Counted from the first letter of the stretch, positions 1 to 8,506 are shown. The stretch is DNA of 64,000 bases from AWTP1-13 sp963840075 (GCA_963840075.1 CAWIXS010000030.1:1-64000); one strand, 5' to 3'. Notes: generated by a model not told the origin, from the letters alone. Numbers and translations: made by a program.

Positions 1-131
1 ATAGGGTTTGGTGGACTGTGTTTCGGTTCGGTCTTCGTTAGAGTTCAAACATGTCAACGCGCGCCACTGTCCCAGATCCTCGGAGCCGCTTCGCTGTGTC
101 AGTGCGACGGCTGAATTCCTGAGGCCGTGCT

Positions 132-398
132 ATGGCCGTACAGCGGGACGTGCACGCGAAGTTGATCGGTCTCTATGACTGGCTCGTCCGTACGAGCATC
201 GACCCCAACGGAAACATGATCATGCCGTGGAACCACACGGATACCGCCGTCGAATACGCATGGATGGATCTTCTTGTTACGCCGCGTCGCGAACTTGAGG
301 ATTGCTTGGAAACGGCGACGAACCCGATGGACCGCCTGATTATTGAACGAACGCTTGAGGCTCAAAGCCGGGGGGCTGCCCCGCCGATGCGGCCCTGA
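132..398 (+). CDS. hypothetical protein (88 aa)
   Basis: The ATG is preceded by a GAGG ribosome-binding sequence about 7 bases upstream. The predicted protein is a mixed acidic and hydrophobic soluble chain without a signal peptide or membrane segment, with tryptophans in a motif reading DLLVTPRRELEDCLE. I recognise no family. It stands just outside the IS91-type element with another orphan gene, and base composition here is less GC-rich than the core of the window, so it may be accessory DNA. Coding status is moderately likely. Confidence 0.5.
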   Translation: MAVQRDVHAKLIGLYDWLVRTSIDPNGNMIMPWNHTDTAVEYAWMDLLVTPRRELEDCLETATNPMDRLIIERTLEAQSRGAAPPMRP

Positions 399-707
399 GT
401 TACTTGTTAAACGCCAACCGCCTCGGTTTCGCCGTTGGACTGTGGCACAGAGTGTGAGCAGCGACCCTCGGCCAATGCGGCAGCTAACTGAGGGAGCTCG
501 GCCCTGGCCCCGAGGCAACCTACCACGCGCAAGGATACCCCAAGCTGCCGTCTCGCGCACGGCCCAACGTGACTGTAGCGCCAAGGTCCCATTGAATGCC
601 ACGGTGCGCAGGCATCAGGGTGCAACGTAGGGGCCACTGGCTTGCAACTTGGCGCAGGCCGGTCGGCCACCGCCGTTCGATGAAAGCGATCGAGGGGGCG
701 CGCCTCA
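399..707 (+). other. intergenic stretch without a convincing gene
   Basis: About 309 bases separate the two small hypothetical genes. Open frames on both strands run through it, but their translations are rich in Arg, Pro and Ser with no hydrophobic pattern, which is typical of non-coding frames in GC-rich DNA. I see no tRNA, clear terminator or repeat. Confidence 0.5.
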
Positions 708-1112
708 ATGACCAATGTCTTTCCGAATCGCCCGATGAAATTCTGGGAAGTCATCTCTGGATTCAGCGATGGCATCGAAGCCGAAGCCGTACGGTCAGTC
801 CTGGGGGCCCCTAGTTGGAGAGATCGATATTGGGCGCATCTGTTGAACTTTGATGTCCTCGTCGACACTCAACGCCGCGACGTGCTGGATCAAGTGGTAC
901 CCCTGGAGCTCACCCGCGAGATCTGCCAGCGCTCGCCAGCCAAGTTTGTGCTTTGGCCTACCGCCTCAAACCTACGGGAGTATCTGCCGCGTTCTTATGG
1001 TTATAACGAGCAAGCCAGACTCCCCAAACTGACAATCCTTGAAGTCCACGATCGCTACGGGCCAGCGATCATCGAGGAAATTCGTGAAAAGGGGAGCGCT
1101 TACGTTGCCTAA
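708..1112 (+). CDS. hypothetical protein (134 aa)
   Basis: This soluble protein has a regular amphipathic pattern, with motifs such as FWEVISGFSDGIEAEAVR and LTILEVHDRYGPAIIEEIRE. The composition looks coding, but I recognise no family. The stop codon lies about 10 bases from the end of the adjacent IS91-type transposase reading frame, so the element inserted just behind this gene or trimmed its 3' end. A truncated C-terminus cannot be excluded. Confidence 0.55.
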   Translation: MTNVFPNRPMKFWEVISGFSDGIEAEAVRSVLGAPSWRDRYWAHLLNFDVLVDTQRRDVLDQVVPLELTREICQRSPAKFVLWPTASNLREYLPRSYGYNEQARLPKLTILEVHDRYGPAIIEEIREKGSAYVA

Positions 1113-1122
1113 TCGGCGGTGT

Positions 1123-2239
1123 TCACACCGTCAGCACCGTTGCTTTCTTGAAGGCTGCTGACAGCCGTTGTGCGTCCTCGGGATCGGTGGCGGTGCTCGC
1201 GGCGGCTTCCAGAAGCTCGCGAGCCTGCGCGAGGCTCTCCTGCCGAGCGCTGCCGGCGAGAAGGCCGTAGTGGCGGATGCGGTGGAAGCCCTTGGGCAGA
1301 ACGTGGATGAGGAAGCGGCGGATGAACTCGTGCGCGCCGAGCGTCATGGTGGTGTAGCGGCCCGGCCCTTCCACGCGGTAGTCCTTGATTTTGAAGGTGA
1401 CGCTCTGCGCATCGGCGGCGATCAGGCGGCTGTTGGAGATGGCGACGCGGTGGGTGTAGCGCGACAGGTAGGTGAGCACCGCCTTCGGGCCCGCGAAGGG
1501 GCGCTTGGAGTAGACGAACCAGCGCGTCCTCTTCGAGCGGCGCCAGGAACGCGGCGAAGGCCTTGTCATCAGCCAGATGCGAATGCGCGCCGAAGAAGGT
1601 GAGCTTGCCGGCCTTGTGGGCGGCGGCGAGCTTCTCCAGCATCAGGCGCCGGAACAGCCTGGAGAGCACCAGCACGGGCAGGAAGAAGTTGGGCCTGGTC
1701 GCGATCCAGCGCTTGCCATCTGGCGAGATGCCTCCACCCGGCACGATCATGTGCACGTGCGGATGATGGGTCATGGCCGAGCCCCAGGTGTGCAGCACCG
1801 AGGTAATGGCGATGCGGGCGCCGAGATGCTTCGGGTCGGCGGCGATTGTGAGCATGGTCTCGGCCGAGGCCTTGAACAGCAGGTCGTAGATTGCCGCCTT
1901 GTTCTGGTAAGCGATGTCGCCGATCGCCGCCGGCAGCGTGAAGACGATGTGGAAGTAGGGCACGGGCAGGAGCTCGCTCTCCCGCTCCTCCATCCAGGTG
2001 CGCGCCGCGGCCCCCTGGCACTTGGGGCAATGCCGGTTGCGGCAGCTGTTGTAGGCGATGACGGTATGGGCACAGTCCTCGCAGCGCGCAACATGCCCGC
2101 CGAGCGCCGTCGTGCGGCAGCTCTCGATCGCGCTCATCACCTTGAGCTGGGCGAGGCTCACATGGCCGCGGTTGGCTTGACGCCAGGCGGCGCCGTGGTC
2201 GCGAAAGATGTCCGCGACCTCCAGAGCAGGCCGTGCCAC
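1123..2239 (-). pseudogene. IS91-family transposase, frameshifted
   Basis: The N-terminal part (from 2239) has the IS91 zinc-binding Cys pattern (CxxC followed by CRNRHCPKCQG), and the middle carries the HUH motif in PHVHMIVPGGG. Near position 1534 the frame breaks: the upstream frame reads FAAFLAPLEED, and the expected continuation (WFVYSKRPFAGPKAVL and YLSRYTHRVAISN) is in the next frame down to a stop at 1123. One base change in length restores a full-length protein of about 370 residues. The YLSRYTHR motif contains the catalytic Tyr region of the family. It may be a genuine pseudogene or a sequence error. Confidence 0.85.
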
Positions 2240-2246
2240 CGCCCAG

Positions 2247-3125
2247 CTACTTCGGCGGCTCGCCCCTCCTCGGACCGATCGGCGTCAGCCGGTCGAGCGG
2301 GCTGGTGACCTCGCGCAGCACCTTGCTCGCCACGTGGGCGTAGCGCGCCGTCGTGTCGAGCTTGGCGTGGCCCAGGAGAACCTGGATCACGCGGATGTCG
2401 ACGCCCTGCTCCAGGAGGTGTGTCGCGAAGCTGTGGCGCAGGGTGTGCGGCGACACGCGGGTCTTGATCTCGGCGGCCGCGGCCGCCTCCTCTACGACGC
2501 GGTAGAGCTGGCGTGCCGTGACCGGCAGCAGCGGGTCCCGGCCCGGGAACAGCCATGTGCTCGGCCGCCCCACCCACCACCAGTCGCGCAGCAGCTCCAG
2601 CAGCCGCGGCGAGAGCATGGCGTTGCGGTCCTTCCTGCCCTTGCCCTCCTCGACGCGGATCAGCATGCGCTTGGAGTCGATGTCGGAGACCTTCAGGTTG
2701 GCGACCTCCGACACGCGCAGGCCGGCCCCATACGCCACGCCCAGCGCCGCCCTGTACTTGACGCCGCTGGCGTGCTCCAGCAGGCGCACCACCTCCTCCT
2801 CGTTCAGCACATTGGGCAGCTTGCGCGGCTGGCGCACGAGGGTGAGGTGGCGCCCCATCTCCGGCCGGTCGAGCGTCACCCTGAAGAAGAAACGCAGCGC
2901 CGTCACCGTGCTGTTCATGACCGACGGCTGGGCGCCCGCTCCGCTCTGGTGCACCTGGAACCGGCGCAGGTCCTCCGCCGTCGCGGTGGCCGGCGAGCGG
3001 CCGAGAAACTCCGAAAGGGTCTTGACGGCGCGGATGTAGTTGCGTTGGGTGGCGGCCCCAAGCTTGCGCACCGTCATGTCCTCGATCATGCGCTGGCGCA
3101 GCGGGCTGATGGGCTTCTCGCTCAT
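2247..3125 (-). CDS. tyrosine recombinase of the IS91-type element
   Basis: This phage-integrase-family enzyme (292 aa from the ATG at 3125) would cut and rejoin DNA through a phosphotyrosine link. An N-terminal SAM-like core-binding domain (RQRMIEDMTVRKLGAATQRNY) comes first. The catalytic domain follows, with the first Arg in GAGLRVSEVANLKVSDID, then HTLRHSFATHLLEQG and LLGHAKLDTTARYAHV, giving the Arg/His-x-x-Arg/His/Tyr set. The frame is intact. An upstream in-frame start at 3197 is possible, but GGAG before 3125 fits better. It sits 7 bases upstream of the transposase and is presumably co-transcribed with it. Confidence 0.88.
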   Translation of the reverse strand: MSEKPISPLRQRMIEDMTVRKLGAATQRNYIRAVKTLSEFLGRSPATATAEDLRRFQVHQSGAGAQPSVMNSTVTALRFFFRVTLDRPEMGRHLTLVRQPRKLPNVLNEEEVVRLLEHASGVKYRAALGVAYGAGLRVSEVANLKVSDIDSKRMLIRVEEGKGRKDRNAMLSPRLLELLRDWWWVGRPSTWLFPGRDPLLPVTARQLYRVVEEAAAAAEIKTRVSPHTLRHSFATHLLEQGVDIRVIQVLLGHAKLDTTARYAHVASKVLREVTSPLDRLTPIGPRRGEPPK

Positions 3126-3386
3126 CGGAGGGCTCCTGTCTTGAGGTTGGGGGTTCGGAACCCCTCTATCCTCAAGACGGAGCGCCCACCCCGTCACCTC
3201 ATCTCAGCTGGGGCTCGCCCCCTCCCCGAGCACCACCCTTGCGCGCAGCGCGCTCCCGCGTGAGCGGGTTCGTTCCTGGCACGACCCGGAAGATTTCGGC
3301 GGCGCAGCAACTTCGGCAGCTATGGGAGGGCAGAAGAGACGTACGAGAGCGTCGGTGCGTTGGCCGGCCCGACCTGATGGCGTGGC

Positions 3387-4533
3387 CTAGGACGAGGCTC
3401 CTGTCGCCTGCTCGAGGTCGTCGATCAGGTCGTCCACGCTCTCGAGACCAACCGAAAGTCGCAGGAGGTCCGGCGGACAGGGTGAGTCGGGTCCCTCGAC
3501 GCTGGCGCGATGCTCAATGAGGCTCTCGACGCCGCCGAGCGAGGTCGCCCGCTTCCACACCTCGACGCGGGGCGCAGCGGCGATGGCGGCTGCCTCACCG
3601 CCCTTGAGCCGCACCGACAGCATGCCGCCGAAGCCGTCCCGCATCTGGCTTGCAGCGACGGCATGGCCGGGGTGCGTCTCGAGCCCCGGGTAGAGCACCG
3701 CCTCGATGCGCTCATGACGTGCCAGGCGGCGGGCGATGCTCATGGCGGACGCGGATTGGTGGCGCACACGGACATGCAAGGTGCGCAGGCCCCGCAACAG
3801 CAAGGCCGCCTCGAACGGCCCCAGGATGTTGCCCAGCGTCGCGCGAACGCGAGCCGCCCTTCCGCTGTAGGCATCGTTGCGGGCGAACACCAGGACGCCG
3901 GCGATCACGTCCGAGTGGCCGTTGAGATACTTGGTCGCGGAATGCAGGACGACGTCGGCGCCGAGGGCGAGAGGGCGCGAGAGCACTGGGGTCGCCACCG
4001 TGGAGTTGACCCCCAGCAACGCGCCGGCGGCATGGGCGAGACGCGCCGTCTCCGCGATGTCAGTGATCGTCCAGAGGGGGTTGCCGGGCGTCTCGATCCA
4101 AATGAGCCTGGTCTCGCCCGGCCGCACGGCCGCGGCAACGGCGGCCGGCTCGCTGGCATCGACGAGGGTCACGTCGATCGCGTGGCTTGCTGCGTCCTCC
4201 TGCAGCCACTTGCGCAGGGCCCAGTACATGATCCTCGGGGCGATCACGTGGGCCGGCCTCTCCAGGGGCAAGAAAGGCGGTCGTGGCGGCGGCCATGCCG
4301 GATGAAAGCAGCAGGCTCGACGCGCCTCCCTCGAGCCGCGTCATTACGCCCTCCACCTGACGCACCGTGGCGTTGTCGGGGCGGCCGTAGCTGTATCCTC
4401 GCCGATACTGGTTGTCGGCATCGCGCACGAACGTGGTCGCGACGTGGATTGGCGGCACGATCCCGCCGGTGGTCTCGTCCGCTGCTCCGCCCGCCTGCGC
4501 GGCGATGGTCTCTGGCGCAATTTCTGCCGACAA
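3387..4533 (-). pseudogene. cystathionine gamma-synthase/lyase-family PLP enzyme, frameshifted
   Basis: Two frames together give a full Cys/Met-metabolism PLP-dependent enzyme of about 380 residues. The first (from ATG 4533) has the N-terminal motif GIVPPIHVATTFVRD and the tetramer-contact YSYGRPDNATV; the second has IWIETPGNPLW and HSATKYLNGHSDVIAG with the PLP-binding Lys. The break lies at about 4270-4274 beside an AAA run: the expected TTAFL-PLERPAHV joins across one extra base. Substrate (cystathionine, homocysteine, O-acyl homoserine) cannot be decided. It lies between the IS91-type element and the tRNA array and has no visible partner gene. It is either newly broken or a base-call error. 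Confidence 0.85.
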
Positions 4534-4668
4534 CGGTCATATCCACGCCATGACGAGAACGACGCGACATTTCCGACCCAAACCCTGGCGGCGATTCCCC
4601 CGCTAGAGCCTGTCGCGCGTGCGCGTTCGGCGCACCCTCGTTCACACACCTCCCAGCCGAGACAGCGA

Positions 4669-4742
4669 GCCAAGGTAGCTCCGCCCGGTAGAGCGTCACC
4701 TTGAAGGCGTGCGCGTCGGTGGCTCGATCCCATCCCTGTGGC
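4669..4742 (+). tRNA. degenerate tRNA-like sequence (anticodon arm TTGAAGG)
   Basis: A good D-arm (GCTC ... GAGC) and T-arm (GGTGG-CTCGATC-CCATC) are present. The acceptor GCCAAGG pairs with CCT(G)TGGC only if one G is bulged. The anticodon stem forms just three central pairs, and the loop would read GAA (Phe). The arms resemble tRNA-Val(GAC) or tRNA-Phe types. It overlaps the next tRNA-like unit by a few bases, so it is probably a decayed member of the array. Confidence 0.35.
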
Positions 4743-4804
4743 GTGCAATGGCAAGACGTTGGCTTCCAATCCCGAGGATGGGCGTTCAAATCTCTCCGCC
4801 TGCG
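4737..4804 (+). tRNA. degenerate tRNA-Gly-like sequence (loop CTTCCAA, anticodon TCC)
   Basis: The anticodon loop CTTCCAA and the T-arm (GGGCG-TTCAAAT-CTCTC) resemble tRNA-Gly(TCC). The anticodon 3' stem and the acceptor pair poorly (about four acceptor pairs), and there is no CCA. It is placed between other tRNAs in the same orientation. I regard it as a decayed or extremely divergent array member. Confidence 0.35.
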
Positions 4805-4813
4805 CTAGAATTC

Positions 4814-4889
4814 GCGCGCGTGGTCCAATGGATAAGACGCTGGTCTACGGAACCAGAGAGTGCAGGTTCGAGTCCTGCCGCGCGCTCCA
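4814..4889 (+). tRNA. tRNA-Arg (anticodon ACG)
   Basis: Full cloverleaf: acceptor GCGCGCG/CGCGCGC, anticodon stem CTGGT/ACCAG with loop CTACGGA (anticodon ACG), T-arm GCAGG-TTCGAGT-CCTGC, encoded CCA. The discriminator base is T, unusual for tRNA-Arg, which generally has A or G. This is the first well-formed member of the array. Confidence 0.9.
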
Positions 4890-4898
4890 CTTCGTCTC

Positions 4899-4973
4899 GC
4901 ATGCGTAGCTCAATGGCAGAGCATCGGGCCTTTGACCCGAGGGCTGGGGGCTCAAGTCCCTCCGCGTGCTCCA
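4899..4973 (+). tRNA. tRNA, identity uncertain (loop CCTTTGA; Lys TTT or Gln TTG)
   Basis: Acceptor GCATGCG/CGCGTGC, D-stem GCTC/GAGC, anticodon stem TCGGG/CCCGA, T-arm GGGGG-CTCAAGT-CCCTC, encoded CCA. With a normal 7-base loop the anticodon is TTT, but then base 33 is C instead of the near-universal T. Reading TTG needs a shifted loop. The discriminator is T, which fits neither Lys (A) nor Gln (G). Folding is sound and decoding is doubtful. Confidence 0.7.
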
Positions 4974-4980
4974 GGAGCAT

Positions 4981-5058
4981 CTGGGTGCAGCTCAGTCTGG
5001 TCAGAGTATCGGACTTGGACTCCGAGGGCCACTGGTTCGAATCCAGTCACCCAGACCA
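4981..5058 (+). tRNA. tRNA-Pro (anticodon TGG)
   Basis: Acceptor CTGGGTG/CACCCAG, anticodon stem TCGGA/TCCGA with loop CTTGGAC (anticodon TGG), T-arm ACTGG-TTCGAAT-CCAGT, discriminator A and encoded CCA. The C1:G72 pair and A73 are the bacterial tRNA-Pro identity elements, which supports the assignment. Confidence 0.85.
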
Positions 5059-5063
5059 ATTTC

Positions 5064-5138
5064 GCCGACGACGTAGCAACGGTGGCACGCCCGGTTGTGT
5101 CCCGGGAGGATGGGGTCCAATTCCCCACGTCGGTACCA
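5064..5138 (+). tRNA. tRNA-His-like (anticodon GTG)
   Basis: Acceptor GCCGACG/CGTCGGT (one G-T pair), anticodon stem CCCGG/CCGGG with loop TTGTGTC (anticodon GTG), T-arm TGGGG-TCCAATT-CCCCA, discriminator A and encoded CCA. The D-arm pairs poorly. Bacterial tRNA-His normally has an extra G-1 opposite C73; here neither is encoded, so charging by HisRS is uncertain. Confidence 0.7.
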
Positions 5139-5153
5139 AGCCCAGCCGACATC

Positions 5154-5229
5154 GGTCCCGTAGCTCAGGGGAGAGAGCGCCCGGTTCCGACCCGGGAAGT
5201 CGCACGTTCGAATCGTGCCGGGACCGCCA
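5154..5229 (+). tRNA. tRNA-Arg (anticodon CCG)
   Basis: Clean cloverleaf: acceptor GGTCCCG/CGGGACC, D-stem GCTC/GAGC, anticodon stem CCCGG/CCGGG with loop TTCCGAC (anticodon CCG), T-arm GCACG-TTCGAAT-CGTGC, discriminator G and encoded CCA. This is the last member of the array; it ends 22 bases from the stop codon of the convergent HMG-CoA-lyase-family gene. Confidence 0.92.
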
Positions 5230-5251
5230 GCGCTCCGCGCGATCGGGCATC

Positions 5252-6208
5252 TCACCCGCAGGCGGCTTCCGCCTGCACCCCGCGGCTTTCCGCCCCGAAG
5301 CCCGACAGGGCACGCCGCCGCGGCACCACCCGCAACTTGCCGCCGGACTGGTCGGGCGCCACCGCGGCCACGTGGTCCGCCGCAACGAGCAGCCGCGCGA
5401 AGTCGATGCCCGTCCTCACGCCCATGTGCTCGAAGGCGAACACCAGGTCCTCGGTCGCGGTGTTGCCTGCCGCGCCCGGCGCGAACGGACAGCCGCCGAG
5501 GCCGCCCGCGGCGCCGTCGATCACGCGCACGCCCTGCCGCCAGGCCTCCAGCGCATTGGCGACGCCGAGGCCGTAGGTGTCGTGCCCGTGGTAGACGAAC
5601 GTCACCCGGTCGTTGGCGTAGCGCGGCACGAGCCGGCCGAGCAGCGAGCCCACGTGGCTCGGGGCCGCGCGCCCCGTGGTATCGCAGATGCCGATCTCGA
5701 CATCGGGGGCGATGCTGATGGCCCGCTCGACGCAGCGCTCCACCGCCTCCTCCGGCACCCGGCCCTCCCAGGGGCAGTCGAAGCAGGTCGAGAGCCCGAG
5801 TCTCAGCCTCGGCTTGTCGCGGCCCAGGCCCTCCCAGGCGGCGGCGAAGTCGCGGAAGCTCTCCTCCACGCTGCGCCTGACGTTGGAGCGGTTGTGGCTC
5901 TCCGTCACCGAGATCACCCAGCTGATCTCCCTGATGCCCGCCTCCAGCGCCAAGTGCAGGCCCTTGGCGTTGGGCACCAGCGCCATGATGCGGGTGCCGG
6001 CGGGCAGCCGCACCCGCTGCAGGATCTCCGGCGTGTCGGCGAGCTGCGGGATGGCCTTGGGGCTGACGAACGAGCCGATCTCGATGCGCGTGAAGCCGCA
6101 CGCGGCCAGCTCCTCGATCAGGGCGATCTTGGTCTCGGTGGGGATGAAGGTGCGCACCGCCTGGAAGCCGTCGCGGGGAGCCACTTCTACGATGTTGACG
6201 TTGATCAT
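5252..6208 (-). CDS. hydroxymethylglutaryl-CoA lyase family protein
   Basis: A TIM-barrel acyl-CoA lyase of 318 aa. Family members cleave HMG-CoA to acetoacetate and acetyl-CoA in leucine or ketone-body breakdown. Visible are the N-terminal VEVAPRDGFQ metal/catalytic motif, HGHD (metal-binding His pair) and the signature GLGGCPFAPGAAGNTATEDLV with the catalytic Cys. Start 6208 is chosen because the family motif begins a few residues later. There is no leucine-degradation operon around it, so a related substrate is possible. It is monocistronic as far as can be seen, convergent with the tRNA array and divergent from the OmpA-like gene. Confidence 0.85.
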   Translation of the reverse strand: MINVNIVEVAPRDGFQAVRTFIPTETKIALIEELAACGFTRIEIGSFVSPKAIPQLADTPEILQRVRLPAGTRIMALVPNAKGLHLALEAGIREISWVISVTESHNRSNVRRSVEESFRDFAAAWEGLGRDKPRLRLGLSTCFDCPWEGRVPEEAVERCVERAISIAPDVEIGICDTTGRAAPSHVGSLLGRLVPRYANDRVTFVYHGHDTYGLGVANALEAWRQGVRVIDGAAGGLGGCPFAPGAAGNTATEDLVFAFEHMGVRTGIDFARLLVAADHVAAVAPDQSGGKLRVVPRRRALSGFGAESRGVQAEAACG

Positions 6209-6336
6209 TTGCAATCCCGAGCTGCCGATGCACCAGTTCCTTGTGACAGGTAACCTATTTCCGCCTTGCTGCCGCTGCAAGAATGCGCGGGCCGCGTTGC
6301 GGGGATGGGAGGGGCCCGGGCATCGCGGAGCAGCAC

Positions 6337-7803
6337 ATGCGCAAACGTCGCCAACCCTTGGGAACTGCAACAGTCCTCGCGGTCGCCTTCGGCGCCGCGG
6401 TGGCCGCCACGGCCCTTGCGGACCGCTCCGGGCTCATCGAGCCCGCCCACGCGCAAGGCGACGCGGACAGGAGGCGAGGCGAGCCCGACAGGCAGGAGGC
6501 CCCGCCGTCCAGGTCGCAACCGCCGCCGCCATCCGCCAAGCCGCCGCCCGTCAAGGCCCCGCCCCCGCCCAGGGTAACGGCGCCGCCTCCGCCGCCCAAG
6601 ACGACGGCACCTCAACCGTCGCCGAAGGTGCCGCTTCAGAAGCAGCCGCTGCCCGACAGGCCCGCCAAGTCGCTCCAGCAGCCTCCCCCTCCCGCCGCGA
6701 AATCGCCGCCCCCCAGGCCGCCTGCGGGGCTCGAGTCCAGGAAGGAGGGCATCGAGCGCCGTCCGCCGCCCGTGGCAGCCCCGCCGCGGAAGGAGCCTCC
6801 GCCCGCGGTCAAGAAGGCCGCCCCGCCCGCCAAGGAGCCGCCGCCCCCGATCAAGAAGGCGGCGCCGCCGGCTGCCAAGCCGCCGGCCGCCGGACCCACG
6901 CTGAAGCGCTTCGAGGAGGTGCGCCAGGGGCGCCAGGAGCGCGTCGAGGACGGAGGCCGCCGCAGGGTGATCTCCGAGCCCGGCAAGCGCCTCATCGTCA
7001 AGGAGCGCGACCGCAGCATCATCCGCCACGACGAGGCCGAGCGCTTCCTGCGGCGGCCCGGCGCCAAATCGCAGCGCCGGCCCGACGGCAGCATCGAGAC
7101 CTACTATTTGCGGCCCGACGGCGTGCGCATCGTCACCGTGGTCGACCGGCACGGCCGGCTGCTGCGCCGCTTCCGCCGGTACCGCGACGGCCGCGAGCAC
7201 CACATCGTCGACAACCGCCGCTTCTATCGCGGGCTCGGCATCGGCGCGATCGGGATCATCGCCCTCGATCTGCCGCCGCCGCGTGTGACGATCCCGCTCG
7301 AAAGCTACATCGTGGACTACGACAGTGCATCGGACGACGATCTCTACGAGACGCTGGAAGCGCCGCCGGTCGAGGCGCTGGAGCGCGCCTACTCGCTCGA
7401 GGAGGTGCTCGACACCTACGAGCTGCGGGCGCGCATGCGCCGCATCGACCTCGCGACCATCACCTTCGGGTCCGGCGCCTGGGAGGCGCCGCCGGAGCAG
7501 CACGAGCGGCTGGGGCGCGTCGCGCGTGCGATCCTGCGCGTTCTGCGCGACAATTCCGAGGCGGTGTTCCTGATCGAGGGGCACACCGATGCGGTGGGCC
7601 CCGAGGACGACAACCTGAGCCTGTCCGACCGGCGCGCGCAGTCGGTCGCGGAGATCTTGACGGAGACCTTCGATGTGCCACCCGAGAACCTCCTCACCCA
7701 GGGCTACGGCGAGCAGTATCTCAAGATCGCCACCGAGGGGCCCGAGCCGCGCAACCGGCGCGTCAGCATCGTCAATATCACGCCGCTGATGGCCGAGCGC
7801 TGA
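6337..7803 (+). CDS. OmpA-family protein with long proline-rich linker
   Basis: About 488 aa from the ATG at 6337. A hydrophobic export signal or anchor near residues 8-30 is followed by some 150 residues dominated by Pro, Lys and Ala (repeats such as PPPPIKKAAPPA). A middle charged region with FRRYRDGREHH follows. The C-terminal OmpA-like peptidoglycan-binding domain has IEGHTDAVGPEDDNLSLSDRRA and PEPRNRRVSI, with the Asp and Arg that hold diaminopimelate. It probably spans the periplasm, anchored in the inner membrane and bound to the wall. The stop codon is one base from the PAP2 start, so the two are likely co-transcribed. Confidence 0.88.
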   Translation: MRKRRQPLGTATVLAVAFGAAVAATALADRSGLIEPAHAQGDADRRRGEPDRQEAPPSRSQPPPPSAKPPPVKAPPPPRVTAPPPPPKTTAPQPSPKVPLQKQPLPDRPAKSLQQPPPPAAKSPPPRPPAGLESRKEGIERRPPPVAAPPRKEPPPAVKKAAPPAKEPPPPIKKAAPPAAKPPAAGPTLKRFEEVRQGRQERVEDGGRRRVISEPGKRLIVKERDRSIIRHDEAERFLRRPGAKSQRRPDGSIETYYLRPDGVRIVTVVDRHGRLLRRFRRYRDGREHHIVDNRRFYRGLGIGAIGIIALDLPPPRVTIPLESYIVDYDSASDDDLYETLEAPPVEALERAYSLEEVLDTYELRARMRRIDLATITFGSGAWEAPPEQHERLGRVARAILRVLRDNSEAVFLIEGHTDAVGPEDDNLSLSDRRAQSVAEILTETFDVPPENLLTQGYGEQYLKIATEGPEPRNRRVSIVNITPLMAER

Positions 7804-7804
7804 C

Positions 7805-8506
7805 ATGCCCGGTGGGCGAGGCGACGGCCGCACGATGTGGATGCTCTGGGGTCCGCCGGTGGCGGTCGGCGCCGTCGCCGGCGCCGTCTTCCTCGCCGTC
7901 CCCGAGATCGACCTCCTCGCCGCCCGCGCCTTCCACGTGCCCGAGACCGGGTTCGTGGGGCGACGCCTCGGCTGGGTGGGGGTGCTCAGGCAGGCGTTCG
8001 TCGTGCTCTATTTCGGCACCATCGCCCTCAGCCTTGCCGGCCTCGCGCTGACCTGGCGTGGGCAGCGTGCGTGGCTGCGCCTCAGCCGCCCGCACTGGCT
8101 GTTCCTGGCCGCGTGCCTCGCGGCCGGCCCGGGGCTCGTTGCCAACCAGGTGTTCAAGAATCAGTGGGGGCGGGCGCGGCCCACGCAGATCGTGGAGTTC
8201 GGCGGCACCAAGGCGTTCACCCCGCCGCTGGTGATCGCCGGCCAGTGCCCGCGCAACTGCTCCTTCGTCAGCGGCGAGGCGGCCTCCACCTACGCGACGT
8301 TCTATGCCGGCGCCGCCCTCGTTCCGCAATGGTCAGTCGCACTCGTTGTCATCGGCACGCTGGGAGGCCTGTTGACGGGGTTGCTGCGCATGTCCCAGGG
8401 TGCCCACTTCCTGAGCGACGTGATCTTCGCCGGCGTGTTCATGGCGCTCACCGTGCTCTCGATGCGATGGCTGATGCTGCAGCGGGGCGGGCCGCATGAG
8501 CGATGA
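7805..8506 (+). CDS. PAP2-family membrane phosphatase
   Basis: A 233-aa polytopic membrane protein of the type-2 phosphatidic acid phosphatase superfamily, which hydrolyses lipid or undecaprenyl phosphates at the membrane surface. The three motifs are seen in order: KNQWGRARP (KxxxxxxRP), CSFVSGEAAS (a PSGH variant with Glu-Ala in place of His) and RMSQGAHFLSDVI (Rx5HxxxD type). About five or six hydrophobic segments are present. The changed second motif lacks its usual His. An in-frame ATG 10 codons in is an alternative start. It overlaps the next gene by 11 bases. Confidence 0.85.
   Translation: MPGGRGDGRTMWMLWGPPVAVGAVAGAVFLAVPEIDLLAARAFHVPETGFVGRRLGWVGVLRQAFVVLYFGTIALSLAGLALTWRGQRAWLRLSRPHWLFLAACLAAGPGLVANQVFKNQWGRARPTQIVEFGGTKAFTPPLVIAGQCPRNCSFVSGEAASTYATFYAGAALVPQWSVALVVIGTLGGLLTGLLRMSQGAHFLSDVIFAGVFMALTVLSMRWLMLQRGGPHER

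Larger units (their letters stand above)
1113..3250 (-). mobile_element. IS91-type element with tyrosine recombinase and transposase
   Basis: Two adjacent minus-strand genes, a tyrosine site-specific recombinase followed by an IS91-family (Y1 HUH, zinc-ribbon) transposase, form the arrangement known from many IS91-like elements. Such elements move by rolling circle and have no terminal inverted repeats, so the ends are not marked; the limits given are the gene edges plus flank. A short dyad (CGGTG-TTCA-CACCG) near 1117-1130, behind the transposase, could belong to the terminal end. The transposase carries a frameshift, so this copy is probably inactive unless the frameshift is a sequence error. 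Confidence 0.75.
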
